From the NCBI GenBank assembly GCA_004173185.1, contig SEFZ01000035.1, positions 1 to 44,297 of the forward strand: a stretch of DNA of 44,297 nucleotides. The letters run 5' to 3'. The notes beneath the pieces were generated by a model. It was given only the letters and a program-made list of their open reading frames with translations. It ran no database searches and was not told where the DNA came from. Of the stretch, positions 31,619 to 39,958 are shown in pieces (positions within the stretch are counted from its first letter, which is position 1; every line of letters starts with the position of its first letter). The translations under genes and the position numbers were made by a program. Source of the stretch: Sphingomonadales bacterium. GTDB lineage: Bacteria; Pseudomonadota; Alphaproteobacteria; Sphingomonadales; Sphingomonadaceae.

Positions 31619-33234
31619 TTGCGCGTGCGCGGAGGCCGCGCAGGCTTGCCGGGTTTACCGGGACGCGAAGGCTTGCCGCGACCGCCCGAAGGCCCCTTGG
31701 TCGGGCGATCGGCAGGCGCACCAAAGCGAGGCTCCAGCGTGTCGCGATGCGCGCGCGAACGGGCGGCGCGGGCGGGATTGCCGACGGCTTCGTCACGGGC
31801 AGGGCGCTCGGGACGGGCCGGACGATCCGGGGCACGGCCCGGGGTTATGCGGGGCGTGAAGCGGGCTTCGCTGGTGGGAGCGCGGCGGGGCGCATCCTCA
31901 CGGGCCGGGCGCTCGGTGCGCGCTGCACCGCGTACCGGGCCACTACGCACCGGGCGGCTGTCTTCGCGGACTGGCCGTTCGGGGCGACCGGGGGCAGCGC
32001 GTGGGGCGAAGCGGCTGTCTTCGCGTGCAGGGCGCTCGGGACGACCGGGCGTGGCGCGGGGGGCGAAGCGATTGTCTTCGCGTGCTGGGCGTTCCGGGCG
32101 AGCGGGTGCGCCGCGTGGTGCAAAGCGGCTATCCTCGCGCGCTGGGCGTTCCGGGCGCGCAGGTGCGCCACGGGGCGCAAAACGACCTTCTTCGCGCGCC
32201 GGACGTTCGGGCCGTGCGGGCGCACCGCGTGGCGCAAAGCGGCTGTCTTCACGCGCGGGGCGCTCGTCGCGCGAGGGAGCACCACGGGGGGTGAAGCGCG
32301 GCTCGACCGGCTCGACACGCGGCGTGACGGTACGCGGGCGAGCAGGGGGCTTGGCGCGGCTGCGCTGGCCATCGGGTTCGCGTCCGGTTGGCACCGCTTG
32401 CGGCTTGGGCGCCGCTGCCACGCGCTGGCGCACCGCGAATTGCAGGTTCGACGCTGCCTTGCCGCCGCCGGGCTTGGACACGACGGTGCGGAAGGTGGCG
32501 AGATCGTTCTGGCGAATCTCGTCGACATCGCCGATCGGCAGGTCGCCGAGCCAGAACGGGCCATATCGGGTGCGGATCAGGCGGCTGACTTCGAGGCCGA
32601 GATATTCGAGGACGCGCCGCACTTCGCGGTTCTTGCCCTCGGTCAGCGTCATCTCGATCCAGACGTTCGCGCCGGTGCGCCGTTCGATATTGGCGTTGAT
32701 CGGCCCGTATGTGATGCCTTCGATCTCGACGCCGAGCATCAGATCCTCAAGCTGCTCCTGCGTGACATGACCATAAGCGCGGGCGCGATAGGTGCGCTCG
32801 ACGCCGACCGACGGGAGTTCGAGCTGGCGCTTGAGTTCGCCATCGTTGGTGAGGAGCAGCAGCCCCTCGGTGTTCAGATCGAGACGACCGACCGGCATCA
32901 CGCGGGGCAGCCCCTCGGGCATGCGATCGTAGATCGTCAGGCGCCCGGTAAAGTCGCGTTCGGCGGTCAGCAGCCCGGCGGACTTGTGATAGCGAAACAG
33001 CCGCGCCGCCTCTGGCGCTTCGACGGGCATGCCGTCTACCGTCACGCCATCCAGCGAGGTCAATACCGTGGCGGGGGTATCGAGCGTTTTGCCGTTCAGC
33101 GCTACGCGACCGTCCTCGATCATCCGCTCAATCTCTCGACGGGACGCGATTCCGGCACGGGCCAGCAGTTTGGCGATACGCTGGCCAGCAGTGGCGCTTT
33201 CGCCGGCGGGTTCATTGGGTTTTGATGGGGACAC
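31615..33234 (-). CDS. rluB: RluB/RsuA-type rRNA pseudouridine synthase with repeat tail
   Basis: 539 aa from a GTG at 33234. S4 RNA-binding domain (about 17-75: QRIAKLLARAGIASRREIERMI), then the pseudouridine synthase core with GRLDLNTEGLLLLTNDG (116-132; catalytic D119) and KNREVRRVLEYLGLEVSRLIR. The core ends near residue 250, the usual family length; the remaining ~290 residues are a disordered, Arg/Pro-rich tail with six consecutive 19-residue repeats (313-426). It should modify a uridine in 23S rRNA (2605 in E. coli). The basic tail probably binds rRNA or assembling ribosomes; this is inference. Coupled to rsmD. Confidence 0.93.
   Translation of the reverse strand: MSPSKPNEPAGESATAGQRIAKLLARAGIASRREIERMIEDGRVALNGKTLDTPATVLTSLDGVTVDGMPVEAPEAARLFRYHKSAGLLTAERDFTGRLTIYDRMPEGLPRVMPVGRLDLNTEGLLLLTNDGELKRQLELPSVGVERTYRARAYGHVTQEQLEDLMLGVEIEGITYGPINANIERRTGANVWIEMTLTEGKNREVRRVLEYLGLEVSRLIRTRYGPFWLGDLPIGDVDEIRQNDLATFRTVVSKPGGGKAASNLQFAVRQRVAAAPKPQAVPTGREPDGQRSRAKPPARPRTVTPRVEPVEPRFTPRGAPSRDERPAREDSRFAPRGAPARPERPAREEGRFAPRGAPARPERPAREDSRFAPRGAPARPERPAREDNRFAPRATPGRPERPAREDSRFAPRAAPGRPERPVREDSRPVRSGPVRGAARTERPAREDAPRRAPTSEARFTPRITPGRAPDRPARPERPARDEAVGNPARAARSRAHRDTLEPRFGAPADRPTKGPSGGRGKPSRPGKPGKPARPPRTRK
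31957..32298 (-). repeat. Six tandem 57-bp coding repeats in rluB
   Basis: Residues 313-426 are six units of 19 aa with the pattern RFAPRGAPARPERPAREDS (variants start RFTPRG or RFAPRA). The repeat is recognisable at DNA level on the minus strand with synonymous and a few amino-acid differences, so units have diverged but the count may vary between strains. Confidence 0.85.
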
Positions 33235-33339
33235 GAGGGCGATATAGCGATTGTGACGATAGTCGCAAAAATTATTGCGCCCGGAAAACGTTTTGCGCGT
33301 TTATGCCGGGGCAAGGCCAGTTGGTTGAGAGCGTAACGA

Positions 33340-33774
33340 ATGTTATTCGGTGGCAAGAAACAGCGGCGGATCGAACGGCTTCTCATCGTTGAGGACGAGC
33401 CGCTGGTGGCGTTCGACAACGAACATTTCCTCACCCACGAAGGCTTTGAGATCGTCGGCACGGTGGATTCGGTGGCGGATGCTCTGCGACTTCTTGGCGA
33501 GGAACCGGATATCGACTTGCTGCTCGCCGATGTGAGCCTGTCCGACGGCAGCGGCATCGAAGTGGCGCGCGCGGCGCATGCACGGGGCATCCCGGTGCTG
33601 TTCGTGACGGGCAATTGCCCCGGCGAGGCCAAGGCGTGGGCTGCGGGTTCCTTGTCCAAACCCTATCCGCAGCGCGATTTGTTGACGGCAATCGCGGTGG
33701 TCGAGGCGGTGATCGAGGGCAAGAAGCCGCGAAAGCTGCCGGGCGGGCTGAGCTTGTTTTCTAAGGCAGCGTAA
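33340..33774 (+). CDS. Single-domain response regulator
   Basis: 144 aa CheY-like receiver: acidic pair E18-D19, phosphoacceptor D64 (LLADVSLSDG), T90 (FVTGN) and K107 (SKPY). There is no output domain, so it would act by protein contact or as a phosphate sink. No histidine kinase lies in the window. The last 14 bases overlap the end of the convergent Rieske oxygenase gene. Confidence 0.9.
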   Translation: MLFGGKKQRRIERLLIVEDEPLVAFDNEHFLTHEGFEIVGTVDSVADALRLLGEEPDIDLLLADVSLSDGSGIEVARAAHARGIPVLFVTGNCPGEAKAWAAGSLSKPYPQRDLLTAIAVVEAVIEGKKPRKLPGGLSLFSKAA

Positions 33775-34903
33775 ACTCCCTCTCCCGATAAGAGAGGGAA
33801 GTTTCCACCGCATCGTGAAAATTCCGGATGCCGCGCTCCAGCGTGCCGAGCGTCAGCCGCTCGATCGCGCCGGAGGACAGCCCCTGCTGGCCCAGCTCCG
33901 CCGCGCGGAAATCCTCCGCGGCGAACACGCCGTTGTCGAGCAATTCCCAGCTTCGCTCCCAATGCGCCAGCGCCTTTTCCGTCGCGGGGGCTTCGGGGAT
34001 CAGCATGAAATCCTCGACCAGCACGCGGTCTTCGGCCTGTGGCATCAGCACCATCAGATTGATGTAATCGGGGCTGACGATCAGCACCGCGCCGGGGAAC
34101 ATCTGGTAGGTGTAGGTGATCGCCGCGCGGAGCGCCTTCCAGTCGTTTGAGTCCAGCACGCCTTCGCGGCCGACTGCGCTGCGCTGGTGCGGGCCGATCG
34201 TGTCGGCGGTCGATACGCCGTCCTTGAAGAAGGGGCCGATGGTGCCCGAATGCAGGCGCTGGACGTGATAGGATTCGAGGAACGCATCCATGATCAGCTT
34301 CCAGTTTGCCTGAACATCATGGGTGCGGCGGCGAAAATGATATTGGCCGGCGAGGTCGAACGCTTCGAAATCGCGGGCGAGCGTATCGGCCTCGGCGAAA
34401 TCCACGGCTTCATCGAATGAGAACCAGATCAGCCCGCCTGCTTCATGCGTCGGCAGGCGCTTGAGGTTGTGCTCGGCTTTGTCGAGGCCGGGGAAGCTAT
34501 CGGCGCGGGGCAGGCCGGTCAGGCGGCCGTCGAGCGCATAGGTCCAGGCATGATAGGGGCAGACGAGCCGGGGGGCTTTCACCGCCGCGCATCCCTCCAC
34601 CAGCCGCGTGCCGCGGTGGCGGCAGACGTTGAGGAAGACATGCGCCTGTCCATCCTTGTCGCGCGCGATCAGCAGCGGCTTGCCGAAGCCGTCATGCGGC
34701 ACGGCCATGTTGTTTTCGGGAAGCAAAGCGGAGGGCGCGATGACCAAAGGCACGCGCGCGAAGATTCGATCGCGTTCGGCTTCGAAGCGTTCCCGGCTGG
34801 TATACGCAGCGGCATCGACATGGCTGATCGCGCCATCGCCCTTGCTGCCGCCCAGCGCGAGCGCTGCGGCGAGCGCGAGTTGCCCTTCGGTTGGTGCGTT
34901 CAT
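33761..34903 (-). CDS. Aromatic ring-hydroxylating oxygenase, Rieske alpha subunit type
   Basis: 380 aa. The [2Fe-2S] Rieske ligands are C94 and H96 (CRHRG) and C115 and H118 (CPYHAW); the mononuclear iron site includes the histidines of LESYHVQRLH. Family members hydroxylate or demethylate aromatic or quaternary amine substrates and need a separate reductase, which is not nearby. Substrate cannot be assigned. The last ~8 residues (REREFTLP) are encoded by a REP-like hairpin, so the native C-terminus may have been altered. Confidence 0.88.
   Translation of the reverse strand: MNAPTEGQLALAAALALGGSKGDGAISHVDAAAYTSRERFEAERDRIFARVPLVIAPSALLPENNMAVPHDGFGKPLLIARDKDGQAHVFLNVCRHRGTRLVEGCAAVKAPRLVCPYHAWTYALDGRLTGLPRADSFPGLDKAEHNLKRLPTHEAGGLIWFSFDEAVDFAEADTLARDFEAFDLAGQYHFRRRTHDVQANWKLIMDAFLESYHVQRLHSGTIGPFFKDGVSTADTIGPHQRSAVGREGVLDSNDWKALRAAITYTYQMFPGAVLIVSPDYINLMVLMPQAEDRVLVEDFMLIPEAPATEKALAHWERSWELLDNGVFAAEDFRAAELGQQGLSSGAIERLTLGTLERGIRNFHDAVETSLSYREREFTLP
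33777..33799. repeat. REP-like hairpin overlapping two convergent gene ends
   Basis: TCCCTCTC / GAGAGGGA, 8-bp arms with a 7-base loop. It lies at the end of the Rieske gene just past the stop of the response regulator, and belongs to the CCCTC hairpin type. It may end transcription for both. Confidence 0.55.
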
Positions 34904-34982
34904 CCTCTACCCCTCAGCCTATCCCTCTGGCCTTCGCCGGATTTTGCGTTAGTTTCGGCGCGAAAGTTTCAGGGGGCAAGCG

Positions 34983-36629
34983 TTGAGCGATAAACCAAAG
35001 GGCTGGGGGCTGCTGAAAGCCGCGCTACGCAACCGCAAGGCGGGCGCGATGCTGGTGCTTGGTTTCGCGTCGGGCCTGCCGTTCGTGCTGCTGATCGGCA
35101 CGCTCAATGCGTGGCTGGGCGAACTCAAGATCAGCCTGGCGACGATCGGGGTGCTTTCCTGGGTTGGCCTTGCCTACGCATTCAAATTCCTCTGGTCGCC
35201 CTTGGTCGATCGCTGGCAATTGCCGATCCTTGGCAAACTTGGCCGACGGCGATCGTGGCTGGTGCTCTGCCAGGGCGCGCTTGCCGTGTTGCTCTGGGCG
35301 CTTGCCGCGACCGACCCGGTAACCGCGATCGGCACCTTCGCGATTCTCGCGGTGATCGCCGCGTTCCTCTCGGCGACGCAGGACGTGGTGATCGATGCAT
35401 GGCGCATCGAGATCGCGGACGAGACCGCAACGGTCGATCTGCTCTCGGCGATCTATCAGCTCGGCAACCGCTTCGCGGCGCTGACCGGTGGCGCGCTGGC
35501 ACTGGTGCTGGCGGCGCGGCTGAGTTGGCCGATCGTCTATGTCGGCTTTGGCTTTGCGATGCTCGGCGCAGTGGCGATGACACTGTTCACGCCCGAAGTG
35601 ACCCGCGAAACCGCCGACGAGCAATCGCCGCTCGCCGGTCACCGCGTTCCCGATGCGCGCGAACGCAGCATCGCGCTGGCGATCGTCGCGGTCTGCTGGG
35701 GCTGGGCGATCTTCATGCTCGGCAGCTTCATGGTCGCGGCGCTGCAACCTCCCGGTGTGCCCCGGATGAGCTCGATCGAGTTCACCAAGCTCTGGGGCCC
35801 GTGGATCATCATCGCGACGGTGATCATCCCGGCACTCGTATCGGCATGGACGAGCCGATTGCCCCAGCATGTCGAGGCTAGCACCAAACCTTCGGGGCTG
35901 CAGGGTGCGGCGAACCACAGCTATCGCGCATTGATCCTGCCGCTGGCCGAGATCGTCTCGCGGTTGCGCTGGGGCGCGATCCTCGTGCTCGCGCTGATCT
36001 TGCTGTACAGGATCGCGGACTCAATCTGGGCACCCTTCGCCTTCCCGTTTTACCTGGATTACCTCCAATATACGAACGACGAGGTCGCCTTCGGATCCAA
36101 GGTGTTCGGCGTGATCATGACGACGTTGGGCGTGGTGATCGGCGGGGTGATGCTGGCAACCATCGGACGCATGCCGACCTTGCTGGTCGGCGGGATCGTG
36201 GCAGCGGCTTCCAACGTGCTGTTCGCTGATCTCGCGCTGGGATCGCCGGGCATCAACGCGTTCATGCACTTCACCATGCTCGATTCGATCGGAGTAGATC
36301 CGCGGATGATGCGGCTGCTGATCGGTATTTCGGGCGAGAATATCGCCGGCGGCCTCGCGGGCACGGCGTTCATCGCGTACATTTCGTCGATCGTTTCGCG
36401 CGAATATAGCGCCGTGCAATATGCGCTGCTCTCGTCGATGACCTTCCTCGTCGGCGCGCTTGGGCGGGCCTCGATCGGCGAAGCGATCGAGCAATATGGC
36501 TATGCGAACGTCTTTTACCTCACCGCAGGGCTGGGCATGATCGCAGTCGCACTGGTCGCGATCGAATGGGCGCGGGGGCCGAGGGAAGCGACCGAGCCGC
36601 CCAAGCCCGTGGAGGAAGCCGCAGTCTGA
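34983..36629 (+). CDS. AmpG-like MFS permease
   Basis: 548 aa from a TTG at 34983 with AGGGGG ahead. About 12-14 membrane helices. The N-terminus (GFASGLPFVLLIGTLNAWL, then GLAYAFKFLWSPLVDR) is the AmpG signature: inner-membrane permease taking anhydro-muropeptides into the cytoplasm for cell wall recycling. The TGA overlaps the ATG of the following TPR gene. Muropeptide specificity is by family only. Confidence 0.88.
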   Translation: MSDKPKGWGLLKAALRNRKAGAMLVLGFASGLPFVLLIGTLNAWLGELKISLATIGVLSWVGLAYAFKFLWSPLVDRWQLPILGKLGRRRSWLVLCQGALAVLLWALAATDPVTAIGTFAILAVIAAFLSATQDVVIDAWRIEIADETATVDLLSAIYQLGNRFAALTGGALALVLAARLSWPIVYVGFGFAMLGAVAMTLFTPEVTRETADEQSPLAGHRVPDARERSIALAIVAVCWGWAIFMLGSFMVAALQPPGVPRMSSIEFTKLWGPWIIIATVIIPALVSAWTSRLPQHVEASTKPSGLQGAANHSYRALILPLAEIVSRLRWGAILVLALILLYRIADSIWAPFAFPFYLDYLQYTNDEVAFGSKVFGVIMTTLGVVIGGVMLATIGRMPTLLVGGIVAAASNVLFADLALGSPGINAFMHFTMLDSIGVDPRMMRLLIGISGENIAGGLAGTAFIAYISSIVSREYSAVQYALLSSMTFLVGALGRASIGEAIEQYGYANVFYLTAGLGMIAVALVAIEWARGPREATEPPKPVEEAAV

Positions 36630-37381
36630 TGCATTACGTCGCAGTCATCGGCCTGCAGGTAATTTGCATCGTCCATCTGATGCGCAACAGCCGCAACCCC
36701 TTATGGCTGTCGGCCTTGATCTTCCTGCCCGTGGTCAGTGCTATCGCCTATTTCTTCGTCGAGATCCTGCCCCGTATGGGCGGGAACCGGCATGTGCGCG
36801 CGGCGAAGAACAATGTGGTGGCGCTGATCGATCCCGAGCGCGATCTGCGCGCCGCCAAGGATGCACTCGATCTCGCCGATACCGCGGCAAACCGGATCCG
36901 GGTCGCGGATGCGCTGGCGGGGCTGGGGCGGCATGGCGAAGCGGTAAAGCTGTACCGCGAGAGCCTGAACATGACTGTAGGCGATCCCGATCTGCGCACC
37001 CAGACCAAGCTCGCGGCTTCGCTCTATGAGACCGGGCAGGGTGCCGAAGCGCTGGCGCTGCTGGATACGATCCCCGAACCGGCGGGGCAGAGCGAGAAGG
37101 ACCGGCAGGCCCTGCTCCGCGCCAAGACGCTCGAACATCTGGGCCGTAACGCCGATGCGCTCGCGATCTATGAGGATATCGTCACCCGGATGACCGGCGA
37201 GGAAGCGCGCTGCCGCTATGCGGCGCTGCTGATCGCCGAGGGCTGGGACCGGCGCGCGATCAAGGTGCTCGAGGAAGTCGAGAGCCGGATGAAGCGGCTC
37301 GACAGGACGCAGCGTGCGGCGGACGGCGATATGTATCACTGGGCGACCGAGACTTTGGCACGTCTGCGGGGGACGGCATGA
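36629..37381 (+). CDS. Membrane-anchored TPR protein
   Basis: 250 aa from an ATG overlapping the ampG-like stop (TGATG at 36627-36631). Two N-terminal hydrophobic helices (about 3-17 and 27-47) with a PLDc_N-like look are followed by a soluble part with TPR helices (about 75-210: RIRVADALAGLGRHGEAVKLYRES, then LAASLYETGQGAEALALLD). A scaffold role in the envelope is likely, partner unknown. The next gene overlaps its stop too. Confidence 0.82.
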   Translation: MHYVAVIGLQVICIVHLMRNSRNPLWLSALIFLPVVSAIAYFFVEILPRMGGNRHVRAAKNNVVALIDPERDLRAAKDALDLADTAANRIRVADALAGLGRHGEAVKLYRESLNMTVGDPDLRTQTKLAASLYETGQGAEALALLDTIPEPAGQSEKDRQALLRAKTLEHLGRNADALAIYEDIVTRMTGEEARCRYAALLIAEGWDRRAIKVLEEVESRMKRLDRTQRAADGDMYHWATETLARLRGTA

Positions 37382-37869
37382 AGCGTATCCTGATCGCACT
37401 GGCGCTGATTGTCGTGGCGGCGGCCGGCGGCTGGTATTGGGCCTCGCCCTGGTGGACGCTGCAATCGATGCGCAACGCCGCCGAGGCACGCGACGTGACT
37501 GCGCTCTCGCGTCATGTCGACTATCCGGTGCTTCGCGAAAATCTGAAGCGCCGTCTGCGCGCGCGGATGGAAAGTGGTGGTTCCGGCGTGCTTGGCGGGC
37601 TGGTGTCGCGCGGGCTCGCCGATCAGCTGGTGGATATCGCGCTGACGCCCCAGGGTCTGAGCGTGATATTCGCCGCTGCGCCGCTGGCGGCCGATCCCGA
37701 GCCGGGCAGGGTACAGCTCAAGGCCAGCGAGATGGTGGTGGAGCGCGACGGCATCGGTCGCTTCCGGATGGTGCGGAAGGACGGCAAGCCCGGTGCGTTG
37801 ATCTTTCGTTTGAGCGGCCCGAGCTGGCTGCTCAGCGATATCGAATTGCCGGAGAAGGGGCTGAACTGA
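37378..37869 (+). CDS. DUF2939 protein
   Basis: 163 aa, ATG overlapping the TPR gene stop (ATGA, 37378-37381). A single N-terminal membrane helix (about 3-22) leads to a periplasmic domain with SPWWTLQSMRNAAEARDVTALSRHVDYPVLRENLKRRL, the DUF2939 core. Function unknown. Third gene of an ampG-like/TPR/DUF2939 operon held together by overlaps. Confidence 0.83.
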   Translation: MKRILIALALIVVAAAGGWYWASPWWTLQSMRNAAEARDVTALSRHVDYPVLRENLKRRLRARMESGGSGVLGGLVSRGLADQLVDIALTPQGLSVIFAAAPLAADPEPGRVQLKASEMVVERDGIGRFRMVRKDGKPGALIFRLSGPSWLLSDIELPEKGLN

Positions 37870-37879
37870 GGCCCCCGTC

Positions 37880-37904
37880 TCACCCCGGAACACGTTCGGG
37901 GTGA
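37880..37904. terminator. REP-like bidirectional hairpin
   Basis: CACCCCG / CGGGGTG arms (37881-37887, 37897-37903) around a 9-base loop, in the 39-bp gap between convergent DUF2939 and DUF6628 genes. It matches the arm of the CCCCGG REP family and probably terminates both transcripts. Confidence 0.55.
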
Positions 37905-37908
37905 CAGT

Positions 37909-38343
37909 TTAGCGATCACTCTCCAGCGGCAGCGCGAGATCGGCGAAGGCGTTGGACAGTGCATGCGCGGTGACCAGCACGCCGCTTGCGTCGCGGACGC
38001 CCAGCATATCGGCGAGCAGGAACGCGGCGCTTTGCGGATTGGTCCGCACCCGGGCGATGACATCGAGCAACGCAGCCTCCGCCCCGGTCATTCGCGCGCA
38101 GCACCACGGCGCGATCTGGATTGGCGTCGCCGAGATCGCCGACATTTCCTGCATCAGCGCGCGGAGCAGGACGAGCGGGCGCTGAAAGTCCTTGCCGAAC
38201 GCGGTGACGAACGCATGCGCCACACAGGCGTCGTACAGCCCGTTCACCCCGATCTGGCGCACCCCGAACAGCAACAGACGGGCACCGGCATCCTCTGGCT
38301 GGAGAGCGGGCAGGGCAGTGGCGAAACTGGTACTGACGGACAT
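37909..38343 (-). CDS. DUF6628-type protein
   Basis: 144 aa, no signal peptide or membrane segment. Core: LPALQPEDAGARLLLFGVRQIG, then CVAHAFVTAFGKDFQRPLVLLRALMQEM, and a tandem-cysteine motif IAPWCCARMT, then helices ending LSNAFADLALPLES. From memory this is the DUF6628 family, largely confined to sphingomonads. Function unknown. The tandem cysteines and a Fur-box-like palindrome upstream make a metal connection possible but unproven. Confidence 0.72.
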   Translation of the reverse strand: MSVSTSFATALPALQPEDAGARLLLFGVRQIGVNGLYDACVAHAFVTAFGKDFQRPLVLLRALMQEMSAISATPIQIAPWCCARMTGAEAALLDVIARVRTNPQSAAFLLADMLGVRDASGVLVTAHALSNAFADLALPLESDR

Positions 38344-38387
38344 GCGAAGCGACTCCGTTGGGGCTGTTCAACGAGTGTCGCTAAGTC

Positions 38388-38406
38388 GCTATTGATAGTC
38401 AATCGC
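38388..38406. promoter_or_regulatory. Fur-box-like palindrome upstream of the DUF6628 gene
   Basis: GCTATTGATAGTCAATCGC: 8-bp arms (one mismatch) around TAG, 45 bases before the ATG (38343, minus strand), followed on the plus side by AT-rich CAATAAAAT. Spacing and AT content are like Fur-family sites, but the match to any one consensus is only partial. Confidence 0.4.
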
Positions 38407-38483
38407 AATAAAATGGGGTCGGTGAGGTGTGGGGTATTCAGGGTGGATGGCGGGAATTGTGCGGCGCTCATTCGATTTCCTGG

Positions 38484-38585
38484 CACCTCGGCCTTGTGCC
38501 CAGGCCCATTCATCCGCGCACGCGCAGCAAGAGGCTCTAGCGGGCCGCCAAGTTGCACGGTGGACCCGGCACAAGGCCGGGGTGA
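38484..38585. repeat. Paired inverted REP element (BIME-like), degenerate copy
   Basis: A left arm at 38484-38507 (decayed, CACCTCGGCCTTGTGCCCAGG) and a right arm at 38561-38585 (intact, CCCGGCACAAGGCCGGGGTGA) face each other over about 53 bp. They fill much of the 307-bp gap between the DUF6628 gene and folC's end; beyond them, that gap shows the regulatory palindrome at 38388 and tandem repeats at 38582, and no gene. Confidence 0.65.
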
Positions 38586-38634
38586 CGATCTTCAGCCCGA
38601 GTGACGATTTTCAGCCCAGTGACGATCTTCGGAC
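38582..38634. repeat. Three tandem 16-19 bp repeats
   Basis: Consecutive copies start GTGACGAT at 38582, 38601 and 38619, with the pattern GTGACGATCTTCAGCCCGA; the third is truncated. The first copy overlaps the right REP arm, so the array probably arose by slippage from the repeat's flank. It lies just past the folC stop. Confidence 0.7.
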
Positions 38635-38650
38635 GGCGTGTTCGCCGTGG

Positions 38651-39958
38651 TTAGACGGGCAGTTCGCCGTTCGCTTCCAGCACGGTGCCCGCAAGATAAA
38701 GCGAGCCGAGGACCAGCACGACGCTTTGGCCCCGGATCGCCCGGAGGGCGCTCGGTACATCGGGCGCGGTCGCGGCGTGCGGAATGCCAAGCGTCTGCGC
38801 GACTCCGGCCAGCAGCGACGGCGCATGGTGGTCATGACCGGGCACCGGAACGGCGTGGAGGCTGTGCGCCAGCGGTGCGAACGGCGCGAGGAGGCCCTGC
38901 GCATCCTTGTTCGACAGCATGCCGAGGATCAGATGGACGGGGCGATCGCCCGCGACCTGCGCCAGCGTGGCGCTGACGGCTTCGGCGGCTGCTGGATTAT
39001 GCCCGCCATCGAGCCATAACTCGCTGCCGGCGGGCAGCAGATCGAGCAACGGGCCGGGTGAAAGCCGCTGCATCCGCGCGGGCCAGCGGGCATTCCGCGC
39101 GGCGGCTGTCAGCGCTTCGTCGGGGATCGCGAGCGCGGTCTGGTGGCGCAGCAATGCGATAGCGAGCGAGAGGTTCGCGGGCTGGTGCGGCCCGGCCAGC
39201 GCGGGGAGGGGCGTTTCCACCGTGCCGTTGCGGTCGCTATAGTGCAGGCGGTCGCCTTGCACGCGCCACTGCCACGCATCGCCCTCCGCCAAGACTGCAG
39301 TGCCGCGCGTGGCGGCCACAGCGCCGACGGTGAGCGCGATCGGATCGGGATAGGACATCGTCACCAGCGGCACATCGGGCTTGGCGATGCCTGCTTTCTC
39401 GGCGGCGATGGCCTCCGCAGTGTCGCCGAGGAAGCTCTGATGATCGATGCCGAGCTGCGCGATGCCGGTGATTGCGGGCATGACGACATTGGTGGCGTCA
39501 AGCCGTCCGCCCAGCCCGACTTCGATGATGCACGCATCCGCAGGCGTGCGCGCGAAAGCGAGGAACGCAGCGGCGGTGGTGACTTCGAAGAAGCTCGCGC
39601 CGATATCGCCGCCCACTTCGAGAACTTCCTCCAGCAGCGGCGCCAGGATGGCGTCATGAATCAGCTCGCCCGATATCCGGATACGCTCGTTGAAGCGCAC
39701 GAGATGCGGGCTGGAATAGACATGGCAGCGCAGCCCCGAAGCCTCGATCGCGGCGCGCAGGAATGCGCAGGTCGAGCCTTTGCCGTTCGTGCCCGCGACG
39801 TGGAACACCGGCGGCAAGCGCAGGTGTGGATCGCCGAGGCGGCGCAGCAATTCGGTGATCCGCCCGAGACCGAGGATATCGGCGCCGGGGGAGAGCAGGG
39901 TGAGCCGGTCGAGCTGGCGCTGGACGGCGGGATCGGTGGAGGTGGCAAAGTCGGCCAT
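38651..39958 (-). CDS. folC: Bifunctional folylpolyglutamate/dihydrofolate synthase
   Basis: 435 aa Mur-ligase-family enzyme. ATP loop GTNGKGST (56-63); the Mur central-domain elements ITGIAQLGIDHQSFLGD and the C-terminal WLDGGHNPAA are visible. Adds glutamate to dihydropteroate and folates. Its ATG shares one base with the stop of the DUF559 gene (TGATG, 39956-39960). In most alphaproteobacteria it directly follows accD; here a DUF559 gene stands between. Confidence 0.95.
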   Translation of the reverse strand: MADFATSTDPAVQRQLDRLTLLSPGADILGLGRITELLRRLGDPHLRLPPVFHVAGTNGKGSTCAFLRAAIEASGLRCHVYSSPHLVRFNERIRISGELIHDAILAPLLEEVLEVGGDIGASFFEVTTAAAFLAFARTPADACIIEVGLGGRLDATNVVMPAITGIAQLGIDHQSFLGDTAEAIAAEKAGIAKPDVPLVTMSYPDPIALTVGAVAATRGTAVLAEGDAWQWRVQGDRLHYSDRNGTVETPLPALAGPHQPANLSLAIALLRHQTALAIPDEALTAAARNARWPARMQRLSPGPLLDLLPAGSELWLDGGHNPAAAEAVSATLAQVAGDRPVHLILGMLSNKDAQGLLAPFAPLAHSLHAVPVPGHDHHAPSLLAGVAQTLGIPHAATAPDVPSALRAIRGQSVVLVLGSLYLAGTVLEANGELPV

